DNA of 64,000 nucleotides from Phycicoccus endophyticus (lineage in GTDB: Bacteria > Actinomycetota > Actinomycetes > Actinomycetales > Dermatophilaceae), in NCBI RefSeq assembly GCF_011326735.1, contig NZ_JAANCN010000001.1:62001-126000 (forward strand), read 5' to 3'. The stretch's first letter is position 1. Every line of letters starts with the position of its first letter. Shown here piece by piece: positions 13,344 through 22,933 of this stretch. Both the position numbers and the translations under genes were made by a program. Under the pieces are notes generated by a model, which ran no database searches, was not told the DNA's origin, and saw nothing but the letters and a program-made list of their open reading frames with translations.

Positions 13344-13366
13344 CTGTCGGCACCCTCGGCTAGCGT
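13344..13366 (+). promoter_or_regulatory. RecA-NDp/PafBC-type promoter of the ABC exporter operon
   Basis: CTGTCGGCA (13344-13352), an 8-nt spacer, then TAGCGT (13361-13366) fit the RecA-NDp layout TTGTCRGTG-N8-TANNNT, missing the first base and two of the less conserved last bases of the upstream box. Bases 13336-13350 are identical to 16076-16090 in the recA promoter (15 nt). The -10 hexamer is also identical to that of recA. The exporter GTG starts 8 nt after the -10, so the transcript should be leaderless. Confidence 0.65.
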
Positions 13367-13374
13367 CGTCCCTC

Positions 13375-14304
13375 GTGACCGACGAGGTGCTGCTCGAGGC
13401 CCGGGGGCTGACGAAGTCCTTCGGGGAGTTCGTGGCGGTCGACGGCATCGACGTGCTCGTGCGGCGCGGCGAGGCCTTCGGCTTCCTCGGCCCGAACGGC
13501 GCCGGGAAGTCCTCGACGATGCGGATGGTCGGCTGCGTCTCGCCGGTCACCGGCGGGCGGCTGCGCATCCTCGGGCTCGACCCGGCCGTCGACGGTGCCG
13601 CCATCCGCGCCCGGCTCGGGGTGTGCCCGCAGCAGGACATGCTCGACGAGGACCTCTCCGTCGAGGAGAACCTGTGGGTCTACGGTCGCTTCTTCGGCCT
13701 CTCCCGGCGCGAGGTGCGCGCCCGCACCGACGAGCTGCTCGAGTTCGCCCAGCTCACCGACCGGCGGCACGATCGGGTCGAGCCGCTCTCGGGCGGGATG
13801 AAGCGCCGGCTGACCATCGCCCGGGCGCTCGTCAACAACCCCGAGGTGCTCCTGCTCGACGAGCCGACGACCGGGCTGGACCCCCAGGCGCGCCACGTCC
13901 TGTGGGACCGGCTCTACCGGCTCAAGCGCGAGGGCGTCACCTTGATCATCACCACGCACTACATGGACGAGGCCGAGCAGCTGTGCGACCGGCTCGTCGT
14001 CATGGACCACGGCCGGATCGTCGCCGAGGGCAGCCCGCGCGAGCTCATCGAGGCCTACTCCACGCGCGAGGTCGTCGAGCTGAGGTTCGAGGACGAGCAG
14101 CAGGAGCGCCACCTGGGGAGCGTCGAGGCTCTCGCCGAGCGCGTCGAGGCACTGCCGGACCGGCTGCTCGTCTACACCGCGGACGGTGACGACACCCTCG
14201 CCGCCCTGCACGGGCGCGGCGTGCGGCCGCTCTCGGCGCTCGTGCGGCGCTCGACGCTCGAGGACGTCTTCCTCCACCTCACCGGCCGCAGTCTCGTCGA
14301 CTGA
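13375..14304 (+). CDS. ABC transporter ATP-binding protein (NodI/DrrA type)
   Basis: The 309-residue ATPase of an ABC-2 type exporter. It has Walker A GPNGAGKS (39-46), signature LSGGMKRRL (138-146), Walker B/D-loop DEPTTGLD (162-169) and the switch histidine in TTHYMDEAE. Residues 215-309 form the extra C-terminal domain of the DrrA/NodI branch, which exports drugs, polysaccharides or lipo-oligosaccharides. The two permease genes follow with 1-nt and 4-nt overlaps. The start GTG 13375 sits just after the NDp-like promoter, so DNA-damage induction is suggested. Substrate is unknown. Confidence 0.92.
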   Translation: MTDEVLLEARGLTKSFGEFVAVDGIDVLVRRGEAFGFLGPNGAGKSSTMRMVGCVSPVTGGRLRILGLDPAVDGAAIRARLGVCPQQDMLDEDLSVEENLWVYGRFFGLSRREVRARTDELLEFAQLTDRRHDRVEPLSGGMKRRLTIARALVNNPEVLLLDEPTTGLDPQARHVLWDRLYRLKREGVTLIITTHYMDEAEQLCDRLVVMDHGRIVAEGSPRELIEAYSTREVVELRFEDEQQERHLGSVEALAERVEALPDRLLVYTADGDDTLAALHGRGVRPLSALVRRSTLEDVFLHLTGRSLVD

Positions 14305-15146
14305 TGCGCGCCGATGCGACGCAGACCGCCCCGCCGAGCGGGCGGCTGCAGCCGGGGCCCCGCCCGGCGATGCGCCTCGGGGAGCGGGTGCGGGCCGCGA
14401 CGGGTCACCACCTGCGCGTGTACCGGCGCACCTGGCGGGGCTCGGTCATCAGCCGCTTCCTCTCGCCGCTGTTCTTCCTCGCCGCGATGGGCCTCGGGCT
14501 CGGGGCCCTCGTCGACGCCGGCTCCGGCGGGGTCGGGCAGCAGTCCTACCTGCAGTTCGTCGTCCCGGGCATCGTCGCCTACCAGGCGGCGCTGCTCGGT
14601 TTCGGCGACGCCACCTACCCGGTGCTCGGCTACATCAAGTGGAACCGGATGTACGCCGCGACCCTCGCCACGCCCCTCGGGGTCACCGACATCCTCCTCG
14701 GGCACCTGTCGGTCCTCGCGGCCAACCTCGCCGTCGCCACCGCCATCTTCGTCGGCGTCTCGGCCCTGTTCGGTGCCTTCGCCTCGTGGTGGGTGCTGCT
14801 CGCGGTGCCCGTCGGCCTGCTCACCGGTCTCGCGTTCGCCGTGCCCACGTTCGCCATCAGCGCCACGATCGAGACCGACAACGTCTTCGGCATCCTCTAC
14901 CGGTTCGTCCTCACCCCCGTGCTGCTGTTCTCGGGCACCTTCTTCCCGCTCGAGCAGCTCCCGGGGTGGCTGCGGCCGATGGCCTGGCTCACCCCGCTCG
15001 GGCACGGGGTCGTCCTCACCCGGGACGCGGCGCTCGGCCGCTGGCCGGGGCCGGTCGCCCTCGTGCACCTGCTCGTCATCGTCGTCGTCATCGCCGTCGG
15101 GTGGGTCCTCGCCCACCGGCAGCTGACCCGCAGGCTGCTCTCGTGA
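14304..15146 (+). CDS. ABC-2 type permease, first subunit
   Basis: A 280-residue integral membrane protein with six predicted helices, of the NodJ/DrrB ABC-2 permease family. The stretch LLFSGTFFPLEQLPGWL is the hallmark of this family, and an amphipathic N-terminal coupling region (RVYRRTWRGSVISRF) precedes the first helix. Its ATG overlaps the ATPase stop by one base (TGATG). It presumably pairs with the next permease as a heterodimer around the ATPase dimer. The organisation ATPase-permease-permease resembles NodI with two NodJ-like partners. Confidence 0.9.
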   Translation: MRADATQTAPPSGRLQPGPRPAMRLGERVRAATGHHLRVYRRTWRGSVISRFLSPLFFLAAMGLGLGALVDAGSGGVGQQSYLQFVVPGIVAYQAALLGFGDATYPVLGYIKWNRMYAATLATPLGVTDILLGHLSVLAANLAVATAIFVGVSALFGAFASWWVLLAVPVGLLTGLAFAVPTFAISATIETDNVFGILYRFVLTPVLLFSGTFFPLEQLPGWLRPMAWLTPLGHGVVLTRDAALGRWPGPVALVHLLVIVVVIAVGWVLAHRQLTRRLLS

Positions 15147-15961
15147 CCGCCCCCGCCTCGCACGGCACTCGCTGGCGCGCCGTGCCGTTCCCCCCGGGGC
15201 TGGGGATGGCGCGCTTCGTCCTCGCGCGCAACGCGGCGGCCTTCCGGCGCTCGTGGGTGCTGCTGCTCAGCGGCTTCGTCGAGCCGGTGTTCTACCTGTT
15301 CTCCCTCGGGGTCGGGCTGGGCGCGCTCATCGGCGGCGTGCGGACCGACGGCGGCGCGCTCGTCTCGTACGCCGCGTTCGTCGCGCCGGCGCTGCTCGCG
15401 GCCTCGGCGATGAACGGGGCCATCTTCGACGCCACGTTCAACGTGTTCTTCAAGCTGAAGTACCAGCGCCTCTACGACGCCATGCTCGCGACGCCCGTCG
15501 GTCCCCGGGACATCGCCGTGGGGGAGATCGCCTGGTCGCTCGTGCGGGGTGGGCTGTACTCGGCGATGTTCCTGCTCGTCGCCCTCGTCGCCGGGCTCGT
15601 GCGCTCCTGGTGGGCGCTGCTCGCGGTGCCGGCGGCCCTGCTCGTGGGGCTGGCGTTCGGGGCGGTGGCGATGTTCACGACGACGTTCATGCGCTCGTGG
15701 CAGGACTTCGACTACGTCACCCTGGCGATCCAGCCGATGTTCCTCTTCTCGGCCACCTTCTTCCCGCTCTCGACCTACCCCGAGGCCCTCCAGTGGGTCG
15801 TGCGCGCGACACCGCTCTACCACGGCGTCGTCCTCGAGCGCGCACTCCTCCTCGGCGAGGTCGGCTGGGGGCTGCTCTGGCACGTCGGCTACCTCCTCGT
15901 GCTCGGCGTCGTCGGCGTCGTCGGCACCTCGCGCCGGATCGCGACGCTGCTGCTCACCTGA
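15143..15961 (+). CDS. ABC-2 type permease, second subunit
   Basis: A 272-residue membrane protein clearly related to the preceding permease, with the same core (LLLSGFVEPVFYLFSLGVG near residue 45 and FLFSATFFPLSTYP near 205) and six predicted helices. The GTG start overlaps the previous stop as GTGA, so the three exporter genes form one translationally coupled operon. Divergence between the two permeases implies an asymmetric channel. No terminator is visible before the recA promoter region. Confidence 0.9.
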   Translation: MTAPASHGTRWRAVPFPPGLGMARFVLARNAAAFRRSWVLLLSGFVEPVFYLFSLGVGLGALIGGVRTDGGALVSYAAFVAPALLAASAMNGAIFDATFNVFFKLKYQRLYDAMLATPVGPRDIAVGEIAWSLVRGGLYSAMFLLVALVAGLVRSWWALLAVPAALLVGLAFGAVAMFTTTFMRSWQDFDYVTLAIQPMFLFSATFFPLSTYPEALQWVVRATPLYHGVVLERALLLGEVGWGLLWHVGYLLVLGVVGVVGTSRRIATLLLT

Positions 15962-16001
15962 GGCCGGGACACGCCGGCGTGTCGGCGCACACCTCCCGAC
16001 C

Positions 16002-16017
16002 TCGAACACGTGTTCGT
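16002..16017 (+). promoter_or_regulatory. LexA (SOS) box of recA
   Basis: TCGAACACGTGTTCGT is a near-perfect palindrome matching the actinobacterial LexA consensus TCGAAC-N4-GTTCGA at 15 of 16 positions. A TACGCT -10-like hexamer (16019-16024) follows directly, so LexA binding would block that promoter. It lies about 175 nt upstream of the recA start. Confidence 0.92.
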
Positions 16018-16083
16018 CTACGCTCGTCCCCAGGTGGTGGCACCGGGGCATCCGTCCACAGGTCCCACGGCGACCGGTGACCG

Positions 16084-16106
16084 CTGTCGGTGCCTCCACC
16101 TAGCGT
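16084..16106 (+). promoter_or_regulatory. RecA-NDp (PafBC-dependent type) promoter of recA
   Basis: CTGTCGGTG (16084-16092), an 8-nt spacer and TAGCGT (16101-16106) match the RecA-NDp consensus TTGTCRGTG-N8-TANNNT at all but the first base. In mycobacteria this promoter is LexA-independent and activated by PafBC after DNA damage. With the upstream LexA box, recA has two separate damage inputs, as in mycobacteria. Confidence 0.88.
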
Positions 16107-16190
16107 CTGACCCGACCTCGCGACGAGACCGACGGCGGGGGCCGGTCGCCGGTAGGCGCGCCCGAGACGAACACGAAGGACTGGTGTGAC

Positions 16191-17288
<1,098 letters not shown>

Positions 17289-17289
17289 G

Positions 17290-17832
17290 GTGGCACCCGG
17301 TCACCCGGCCCCCGACCCCGAGTCCGACCCGCGGACCCGGGGTCGGGAGCCCGACCCGCACGACTGGGCCCGCGAGATCGTCCTGCGTCAGCTGACCGCC
17401 GCTCCCCGTAGCCGCTCCCAGCTCGAGGGTGTCCTGCGCCGCAAGGGCTGCCCCGAGGACGTCGCCCGCGAGGTCCTCGACCGGATGGAGCAGGTCGGTC
17501 TCGTCGACGACGAGGCCTACGCCGGGATGCTCGTGCGCTCCCAGCAGGCCGGGCGCGGCCTGGCCCGTCGAGGGCTGCGCCACGAGCTGCGCCGGCGCGG
17601 CGTCGACGACGAGACCGCCGCGGCGGCCGTGGCACAGGTCGACCCCGCCGAGGAGGAGGAGCGGGCCCGGGCCCTCGTCACCGCCCGGCTGCGCTCGATG
17701 CACGGGCTCGAGCCGCACGTGCAGACCCGCCGGCTGGCCGGCATGCTCGCCCGCAAGGGCTACGACGCCGAGACGGCGATGCGGGTCGTGCGCCAGGCGG
17801 TCCGCGAGGCCCCCGAGCACCGACGCGACTGA
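17290..17832 (+). CDS. recX: Regulatory protein RecX
   Basis: A 180-residue all-helical protein that binds RecA and inhibits its recombinase activity. Three RecX repeats are visible: AREIVLRQLTAAPRSRSQLEGVLR, the central DDEAYAGMLVRSQQAGRGLARRGLRHELRRRGV region (described by position, residues about 75-108), and the C-terminal KGYDAETAMRVVRQAV. The GTG start lies one base after the recA stop, so the pair is co-transcribed. An acidic/Pro-rich N-terminal stretch of about 28 residues precedes the first repeat. Confidence 0.93.
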   Translation: MAPGHPAPDPESDPRTRGREPDPHDWAREIVLRQLTAAPRSRSQLEGVLRRKGCPEDVAREVLDRMEQVGLVDDEAYAGMLVRSQQAGRGLARRGLRHELRRRGVDDETAAAAVAQVDPAEEEERARALVTARLRSMHGLEPHVQTRRLAGMLARKGYDAETAMRVVRQAVREAPEHRRD

Positions 17833-17902
17833 CGGCCCCGGGAAACACGCCGGAGACACGGCGGTGATGACACGGTTACCGATGCCCCCTAGGTTCGGGG
17901 GC

Positions 17903-19555
17903 GTGAGCGAGCCGACGAGTCCCGAGGCGCCGGGGGGCCTGTTCGACGGCTACCAGCTCGGTGGCGGCGCCTGGGACGAGATGCTCGCCGGGAACAACGA
18001 GCCGCGCACGCCGTACAAGGCCGTCTTCCACACCCTGCGCTCGACGACCGGGGGCACCCTCAAGGAGCGGGCCGACATCCTCGCCCGCTCCTACCTCGAC
18101 CAGGGCGTCACCTTCGACTACGCCGGGGAGGAGCGCCCCTTCCCGCTGGACGCGGTCCCGCGGGTGATCTCCGCGCACGAGTGGCAGGTCATCGAGTCCG
18201 GGGTCGCGCAGCGGGTGACCGCGCTGGAGACCTTCCTCGACGACATCTACTCGCGCGAGGGGGAGATCCCGCGGGCGGTCCACGAGGGGGTCGTGCCCTG
18301 GCACCTCATCGCGAGCTCGCACCACTACCACCGGGCGGTCATGGGCATCCGGCCGGCCAACGGGGTGCGGGTGCACGTCGCGGGGGTCGACCTCATCCGG
18401 GACGAGGAGGGGACCTTCCGCGTCCTCGAGGACAACGTCCGGGTGCCCTCGGGGGTCAGCTACGTCATCGCCAACCGGCGGGCCATGGCCAACGTCTTCC
18501 CCGAGGCCTTCGCGACGATGCGGATCCGTCCGGTCAACGACTACCCGCGGATGCTGCTGTCCGCGCTGCGTGCCGCGGCGCCGGACGGCGCGAGCGACCC
18601 CACGGTCGTCGTCCTCACCCCCGGCGTGTTCAACTCCGCCTACTTCGAGCACGCCCTGCTCGCCCGGATGATGGGTGTCGAGCTCGTCGAGGGCCGCGAC
18701 CTGGTCTGCGTCGGCGGCCAGGTCCGGATGCGCACGACGACCGGCGACCGCCCGGTCGACGTCATCTACCGGCGCGTCGACGACGAGTTCATCGACCCCG
18801 TGCACTTCCGGGGCGACTCCGTCCTCGGGGTCGCGGGCCTCGTCTCCGCGATGCGGTCCGGGCGGGTCACCGTCGCCAACGCCGTGGGCAACGGCGTCGC
18901 GGACGACAAGCTCATCTACAGCTACCTGCCCGACCTCATCCGCTTCTACCTCGACGAGGACCCGATCCTGCCCAACGTCGAGACCTACCGGTGTGCCGAC
19001 GGCGGGCCGGCGATGACCCACGTCCTGGACCACCTCGAGGAGATGGTCGTCAAGCCGGTCGACGGCTCCGGGGGCAAGGGCCTGGTCGTCGGCCCCGCCG
19101 CCGACGGCCCGACGCTGGACCGTCTGCGCCGGGCCCTCGAGGAGGACCCTCGCGGCTGGATCGCCCAGCCGGTCGTGCAGCTGTCCACGGTGCCGACGCT
19201 CATCGACGGCGCGCTGGCCCCGCGGCACGTCGACCTGCGACCCTTCGCGGTCAACGACGGCGAGCGGGTGCGGGTGCTGCCCGGTGGCCTGACCCGGGTC
19301 GCGCTGCCCGAGGGGGAGCTCGTCGTCAACTCCAGCCAGGGCGGCGGCAGCAAGGACACCTGGGTGCTCTCGGACCGGCGGGCGAGCATCCCGGCCGCCT
19401 CCTCCGCATCCGGCGACAACCGCGAGGTCGTCGTCATGAGCGCCCCCACGGCCTCGCTCGAGGACAGCATGCGCGCCCAGCAACAGCAGCAGCAGCAGGC
19501 CCGGCGCCGGCGCGCCGTCGCGGATGCCACCGAGGGCGGTGAGGGCGCGTGCTGA
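17903..19555 (+). CDS. Circularly permuted type-2 ATP-grasp protein
   Basis: A 550-residue protein of the DUF404/DUF407 CP-ATP-grasp family. Diagnostic stretches are LRSTTGGTLKERADILAR (near 45), FRVLEDNVRVPSGVSYV (near 175), LTPGVFNSAYFEH, VYRRVDDEFIDP-like VIYRRVDDEFIDPVHF, and VVKPVDGSGGKGLVVGP, which supplies the ATP-binding lysine. Such enzymes are predicted carboxylate-amine ligases forming peptide-like bonds. The C-terminus carries seven consecutive glutamines followed by ARRRR. GTG 17903 lies 7 nt after a TAGGTT -10 (17890-17895). It begins a three-gene operon with alpha-E and transglutaminase genes. The substrate is unknown. Confidence 0.9.
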   Translation: MSEPTSPEAPGGLFDGYQLGGGAWDEMLAGNNEPRTPYKAVFHTLRSTTGGTLKERADILARSYLDQGVTFDYAGEERPFPLDAVPRVISAHEWQVIESGVAQRVTALETFLDDIYSREGEIPRAVHEGVVPWHLIASSHHYHRAVMGIRPANGVRVHVAGVDLIRDEEGTFRVLEDNVRVPSGVSYVIANRRAMANVFPEAFATMRIRPVNDYPRMLLSALRAAAPDGASDPTVVVLTPGVFNSAYFEHALLARMMGVELVEGRDLVCVGGQVRMRTTTGDRPVDVIYRRVDDEFIDPVHFRGDSVLGVAGLVSAMRSGRVTVANAVGNGVADDKLIYSYLPDLIRFYLDEDPILPNVETYRCADGGPAMTHVLDHLEEMVVKPVDGSGGKGLVVGPAADGPTLDRLRRALEEDPRGWIAQPVVQLSTVPTLIDGALAPRHVDLRPFAVNDGERVRVLPGGLTRVALPEGELVVNSSQGGGSKDTWVLSDRRASIPAASSASGDNREVVVMSAPTASLEDSMRAQQQQQQQARRRRAVADATEGGEGAC

Positions 19556-20475
19556 GCCGGATCGCCGAGTCGCTGTTCTGGATCGGGCGCTACACCGAGC
19601 GGGCCGACGGCACCGCCCGGATCGTCGACGTCCTGCGGCTGCAGCTGCTCGAGGACCCCGCGGCCGACGAGGGCGCGGTCGCGCACACCGTGCTCTCGGT
19701 GATCATGGGCCTGCCGCACGAGGGGCCGGTGACCTACGACGACGTCGGGGCCTCGCTCGTGTTCGACCGCGCCAACCCCAGCTCGGTCACCGGTGCGTGG
19801 TTCGCGGCTCGGGAGAACGCCCGGCGGGCCCGCGAGACGCTCTCGACCGAGCTGTGGGAGGGCATCAACACGACGTGGCACCGGTGGAACGGCTTCGGCC
19901 GGGGCATGGTCACCGAGCGCCACCTGTCGTGGGTGCGTGAACGGGCCGCCCTGGTCTCCGGCATCGCCGACTCCACGATGTCCCACGACGAGGCGTGGGA
20001 CTTCCTCGTCCTCGGCCGCAGCATCGAGCGGGCGGACATGACCGCGCGGCTCGTCGCCACCGGCGGCTTTCCCCGCGGTGGTGCTCCGTGGTCGGTCGTG
20101 CTCTCCAGCTGTGGTGCGCAGCAGGCCTTCATGCGCAGCCAGCGCGGGCTGCTCTCCGACGAGCGGGCGGCCGCCTTCCTCGTCCTCGACCGCGAGTTCC
20201 CCCGCTCGGTCTTCTTCTCCCTCCTCGAGGCCGAGCGCCGCCTCGAGGCGCTCTCCCCGCCGCAGACCGAGCGGATCGGGGTCTCGGACGAGGCACGCCG
20301 CCAGCTCGGGCGGGTCCGGACCTCCCTGGAGTACCGGTCCACGGCGGAGGTCATCGCCGACCTGCCGGCGCAGATGCGCCGGGTCCAGTCGGCGGTCACC
20401 GCGGCCTCGTCGGCGATCGCCTCGCGCTACTTCCAGTCCGGCCCGCTGCCGACGTGGACCAAGGACGTGGGCTGA
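19549..20475 (+). CDS. Alpha-E domain protein (DUF403)
   Basis: A 308-residue helical protein of the alpha-E family. Family signatures are the N-terminal LSRIAESLFWIGRYTERADG and the central WFAARENARRARETLS with ELWEGINTTWHR. These proteins are almost always encoded beside a CP-ATP-grasp protein and a transglutaminase-like protease, and are thought to be part of the same peptide-modifying system; the biochemical role is unproven. The GTG start overlaps the ATP-grasp stop by 7 nt (19549-19555). Confidence 0.9.
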   Translation: MLSRIAESLFWIGRYTERADGTARIVDVLRLQLLEDPAADEGAVAHTVLSVIMGLPHEGPVTYDDVGASLVFDRANPSSVTGAWFAARENARRARETLSTELWEGINTTWHRWNGFGRGMVTERHLSWVRERAALVSGIADSTMSHDEAWDFLVLGRSIERADMTARLVATGGFPRGGAPWSVVLSSCGAQQAFMRSQRGLLSDERAAAFLVLDREFPRSVFFSLLEAERRLEALSPPQTERIGVSDEARRQLGRVRTSLEYRSTAEVIADLPAQMRRVQSAVTAASSAIASRYFQSGPLPTWTKDVG

Positions 20476-20476
20476 G

Positions 20477-21316
20477 GTGCGCCGCTACCGCATCGTCCAC
20501 ACGACCACGCTCGCCTACGACGGGCCGGTCCGGGCCGCGCACAACGAGCTGCGGATGACCCCCCTGAACGAGCCGGGCCAGACGACCCTGGAGAACCGCA
20601 TCCGGATCCGGCCGATGACGTGGAGCCACGTCTACCGGGACCACTGGGGCACCCACGTCATGGCGATGGAGAGCCTCGCCGAGCACTCCGCCCTCGACAT
20701 CGAGGCGACCTCGACCGTCGAGCGCACCGCGCTGGACCCGCCGGCACCGACCTGCGACTGGGAGACCGTCCACGACCCCTCGGTCCAGGACCGGCTCTAC
20801 GAGTGGCTCATGCTCTCCGGGCGCACCCGGCCCGGGCAGGGGCTCGGCGAGCTCGTCGAGGACGCTCGCTCGCTGCCCTCGCCGCGGGCCGCCGCTGAGG
20901 AGGTGTGCCGCCGCGTACGGGCCGGGATGGAGTACCGCCCGGGCGTCACCGGGGTCCACAGCCACGGCGAGGAGGCCTGGGCCGAGGGTGCCGGCGTGTG
21001 CCAGGACTTCGCCCACGTCACGGTGGGGACCCTGCGCAGCCTCGGGATCCCGGCCCGGTACGTCTCGGGCTACCTCGTGCCCCGCAAGGGGCTCGAGGTG
21101 GGCATGAGCGCGACCGGCGAGAGCCACGCCTGGGTCGAGTTCTGGGACGACGCCTGGGTGCCCGCCGACCCGACGAACGGCACCGAGGTGGGCCTGGAGC
21201 ACGTCGTCGTCGCCCGGGGCCGTGACTACGACGACGTGCCGCCCTTCAAGGGCATCTACTCCGGGCAGGCCACGGCCACCCTGACGGTCGACGTGAGCAT
21301 CACCCGCCTCGCCTGA
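20477..21316 (+). CDS. Transglutaminase-like cysteine protease
   Basis: A 279-residue protein with an N-terminal beta-rich transglutaminase-N domain (YRIVHTTTLAYDGPVRAAHNELRM) and a papain-like transglutaminase core. The triad is complete: C175 (GVCQDFAH), H217 (ESHAWVEFW), D231 (WVPADPTNG). Bacterial members act as peptidases or amidases. The GTG starts 1 nt after the alpha-E stop (20475), so all three genes should be co-transcribed. It could hydrolyse or transfer the bond made by the ATP-grasp partner (inference from conserved neighbourhood). Confidence 0.9.
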   Translation: MRRYRIVHTTTLAYDGPVRAAHNELRMTPLNEPGQTTLENRIRIRPMTWSHVYRDHWGTHVMAMESLAEHSALDIEATSTVERTALDPPAPTCDWETVHDPSVQDRLYEWLMLSGRTRPGQGLGELVEDARSLPSPRAAAEEVCRRVRAGMEYRPGVTGVHSHGEEAWAEGAGVCQDFAHVTVGTLRSLGIPARYVSGYLVPRKGLEVGMSATGESHAWVEFWDDAWVPADPTNGTEVGLEHVVVARGRDYDDVPPFKGIYSGQATATLTVDVSITRLA

Positions 21317-21361
21317 CCGTGGCGCCGGGGAGGGCCGTCCCCGACGTACCCTGGGTGCGCC

Positions 21362-22873
21362 ATGACTGCTGCGAGGACCTACGACGTGCGCACCCACGGG
21401 TGCCAGATGAACGTGCACGACTCCGAGCGCCTTGCCGGGCTGCTCGAGACCGCCGGGTACGTCGACCTGCAGAGCGTGCCCGAGGCCGACCGGGCCGAGG
21501 TCGCCGACGTCGTCGTCTTCAACACCTGCGCCGTGCGCGAGAACGCCGACAACAAGCTCTACGGCAACCTCGGCCAGCTGCGCCCGGCCAAGGAGCGCAA
21601 CCCGGGGCTGCAGATCGCCGTCGGCGGCTGCATGGCCCAGAAGGACCGCGAGACGATCGTGCGCCGGGCCCCGTGGGTCGACGTCGTGTTCGGGACGCAC
21701 AACATCGGCAGCCTCCCGGTCCTGCTCGATCGGGCGCGGCACAACAAGCGCGCCGAGGTCGAGATCCTCGAGTCGCTCGAGACCTTCCCCTCGACCCTGC
21801 CGACCCGCCGTGACTCCGCCTTCTCGGCATGGGTCTCGATCTCCGTCGGCTGCAACAACACGTGCACGTTCTGCATCGTGCCGAGCCTGCGCGGCCGGGA
21901 GCAGGACCGCCGCCCCGGGGAGGTCCTGGCCGAGGTGGAGGCCCTCGTGGCCCAGGGCGTGGTCGAGGTGACCCTGCTCGGCCAGAACGTCAACACCTAC
22001 GGCGTCCAGTTCGGCGACCGGCTCGCCTTCGGCAAGCTGCTGCGGGCGTGCGGGCAGGTCGAGGGCCTGGAGCGGGTGCGGTTCACCAGCCCGCACCCGG
22101 CCGCGTTCACCGACGACGTCATCGCGGCGATGGCCGAGACCCCCAACGTCATGCCCAGCCTGCACATGCCGCTGCAGTCCGGCTCGGACCGGGTGCTCAA
22201 GGCGATGCGGCGCAGCTACCGCAGCGCGCGCTTCCTCGGCATCCTCGAGCGCGTGCGGGCCGCGATGCCCGAGGCCGCGATCACCACCGACCTCATCGTC
22301 GGGTTCCCCGGCGAGACCGAGGAGGACTTCGCGCAGACCCTGCGGGTCGTCCGGGAGGGCCGCTTCTCCAGCGCCTTCACCTTCCAGTACTCGGTGCGCC
22401 CCGGCACGCCGGCCGCCTCCATGGCCGACCAGGTCCCCAAGGAGGTCGTCCAGGAGCGCTTCGAGCGCCTCGTCGCCCTCCAGGAGGAGCTGTCCTGGGC
22501 CGGCAACCGGGCCCTGGAGGGCCACGAGGTGGAGGTGCTCGTCGCACCCGGCGAGGGTCGCAAGGACGGCGAGACCTCCCGGGTCTCCGGACGAGCCCGC
22601 GACAACCGGCTGGTGCACGTCGGCGTGCCGGCCGGGGGTGAGCGTCCGCGCCCCGGCGACGTCGTCACCGCCGCGGTCACCTACGGGGCGCCGCACCACC
22701 TCGTCGCGGACAGCGGCCTGGACGGGGGCACCTACCGGGTGCGCCGGACCCCCGGTGGCGAGGCCTGGGCCGCCCTGCAGGACGCCGCGGTCCCGGGGCG
22801 GCCGGCGGTCTCCCTCGGGATGCCGGGTGTGGGGGCACCCCCGCTCGCGGTGGCCCCGGCCTGCTCGGCCTGA
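21362..22873 (+). CDS. miaB: tRNA-2-methylthio-N6-dimethylallyladenosine synthase MiaB
   Basis: A 503-residue radical-SAM methylthiotransferase that modifies position A37 of tRNAs. Cluster cysteines are C14 ([10 protein letters not shown]), C56 (NTCAVRENA), C90 (GGCMAQ), and the radical-SAM triad C164, C168, C171 ([16 protein letters not shown]). GCQMN marks MiaB as opposed to RimO. A TRAM domain (about 375-450) and a Gly/Pro-rich tail follow. ATG 21362 lies 9 nt after TACCCT (21347-21352). Its substrate modification is made by MiaA, encoded 1 kb downstream. A strong hairpin follows the stop. Confidence 0.95.
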   Translation: MTAARTYDVRTHGCQMNVHDSERLAGLLETAGYVDLQSVPEADRAEVADVVVFNTCAVRENADNKLYGNLGQLRPAKERNPGLQIAVGGCMAQKDRETIVRRAPWVDVVFGTHNIGSLPVLLDRARHNKRAEVEILESLETFPSTLPTRRDSAFSAWVSISVGCNNTCTFCIVPSLRGREQDRRPGEVLAEVEALVAQGVVEVTLLGQNVNTYGVQFGDRLAFGKLLRACGQVEGLERVRFTSPHPAAFTDDVIAAMAETPNVMPSLHMPLQSGSDRVLKAMRRSYRSARFLGILERVRAAMPEAAITTDLIVGFPGETEEDFAQTLRVVREGRFSSAFTFQYSVRPGTPAASMADQVPKEVVQERFERLVALQEELSWAGNRALEGHEVEVLVAPGEGRKDGETSRVSGRARDNRLVHVGVPAGGERPRPGDVVTAAVTYGAPHHLVADSGLDGGTYRVRRTPGGEAWAALQDAAVPGRPAVSLGMPGVGAPPLAVAPACSA

Positions 22874-22887
22874 CCCCACCGACGCGA

Positions 22888-22919
22888 CGAGGCCCCCGCC
22901 CGCCCGGGCGGGGGCCTCG
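22888..22919. terminator. Bidirectional intrinsic terminator between miaB and the Rv0909-like gene
   Basis: A 32-nt hairpin with 15-bp GC-rich arms (22888-22902 and 22905-22919) around a CC centre. It lies 15 nt after the miaB stop and 15 nt beyond the end of the convergent small gene, so it can end both transcripts. Confidence 0.88.
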
Positions 22920-22933
22920 CGGCCTCGGTGGGC

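Noticed and set aside
17873-17895. RecA-NDp-type promoter before the ATP-grasp gene
   Set aside because: The -10 TAGGTT is good but the upstream 9-mer (CGGTTACCG) does not match TTGTCRGTG.
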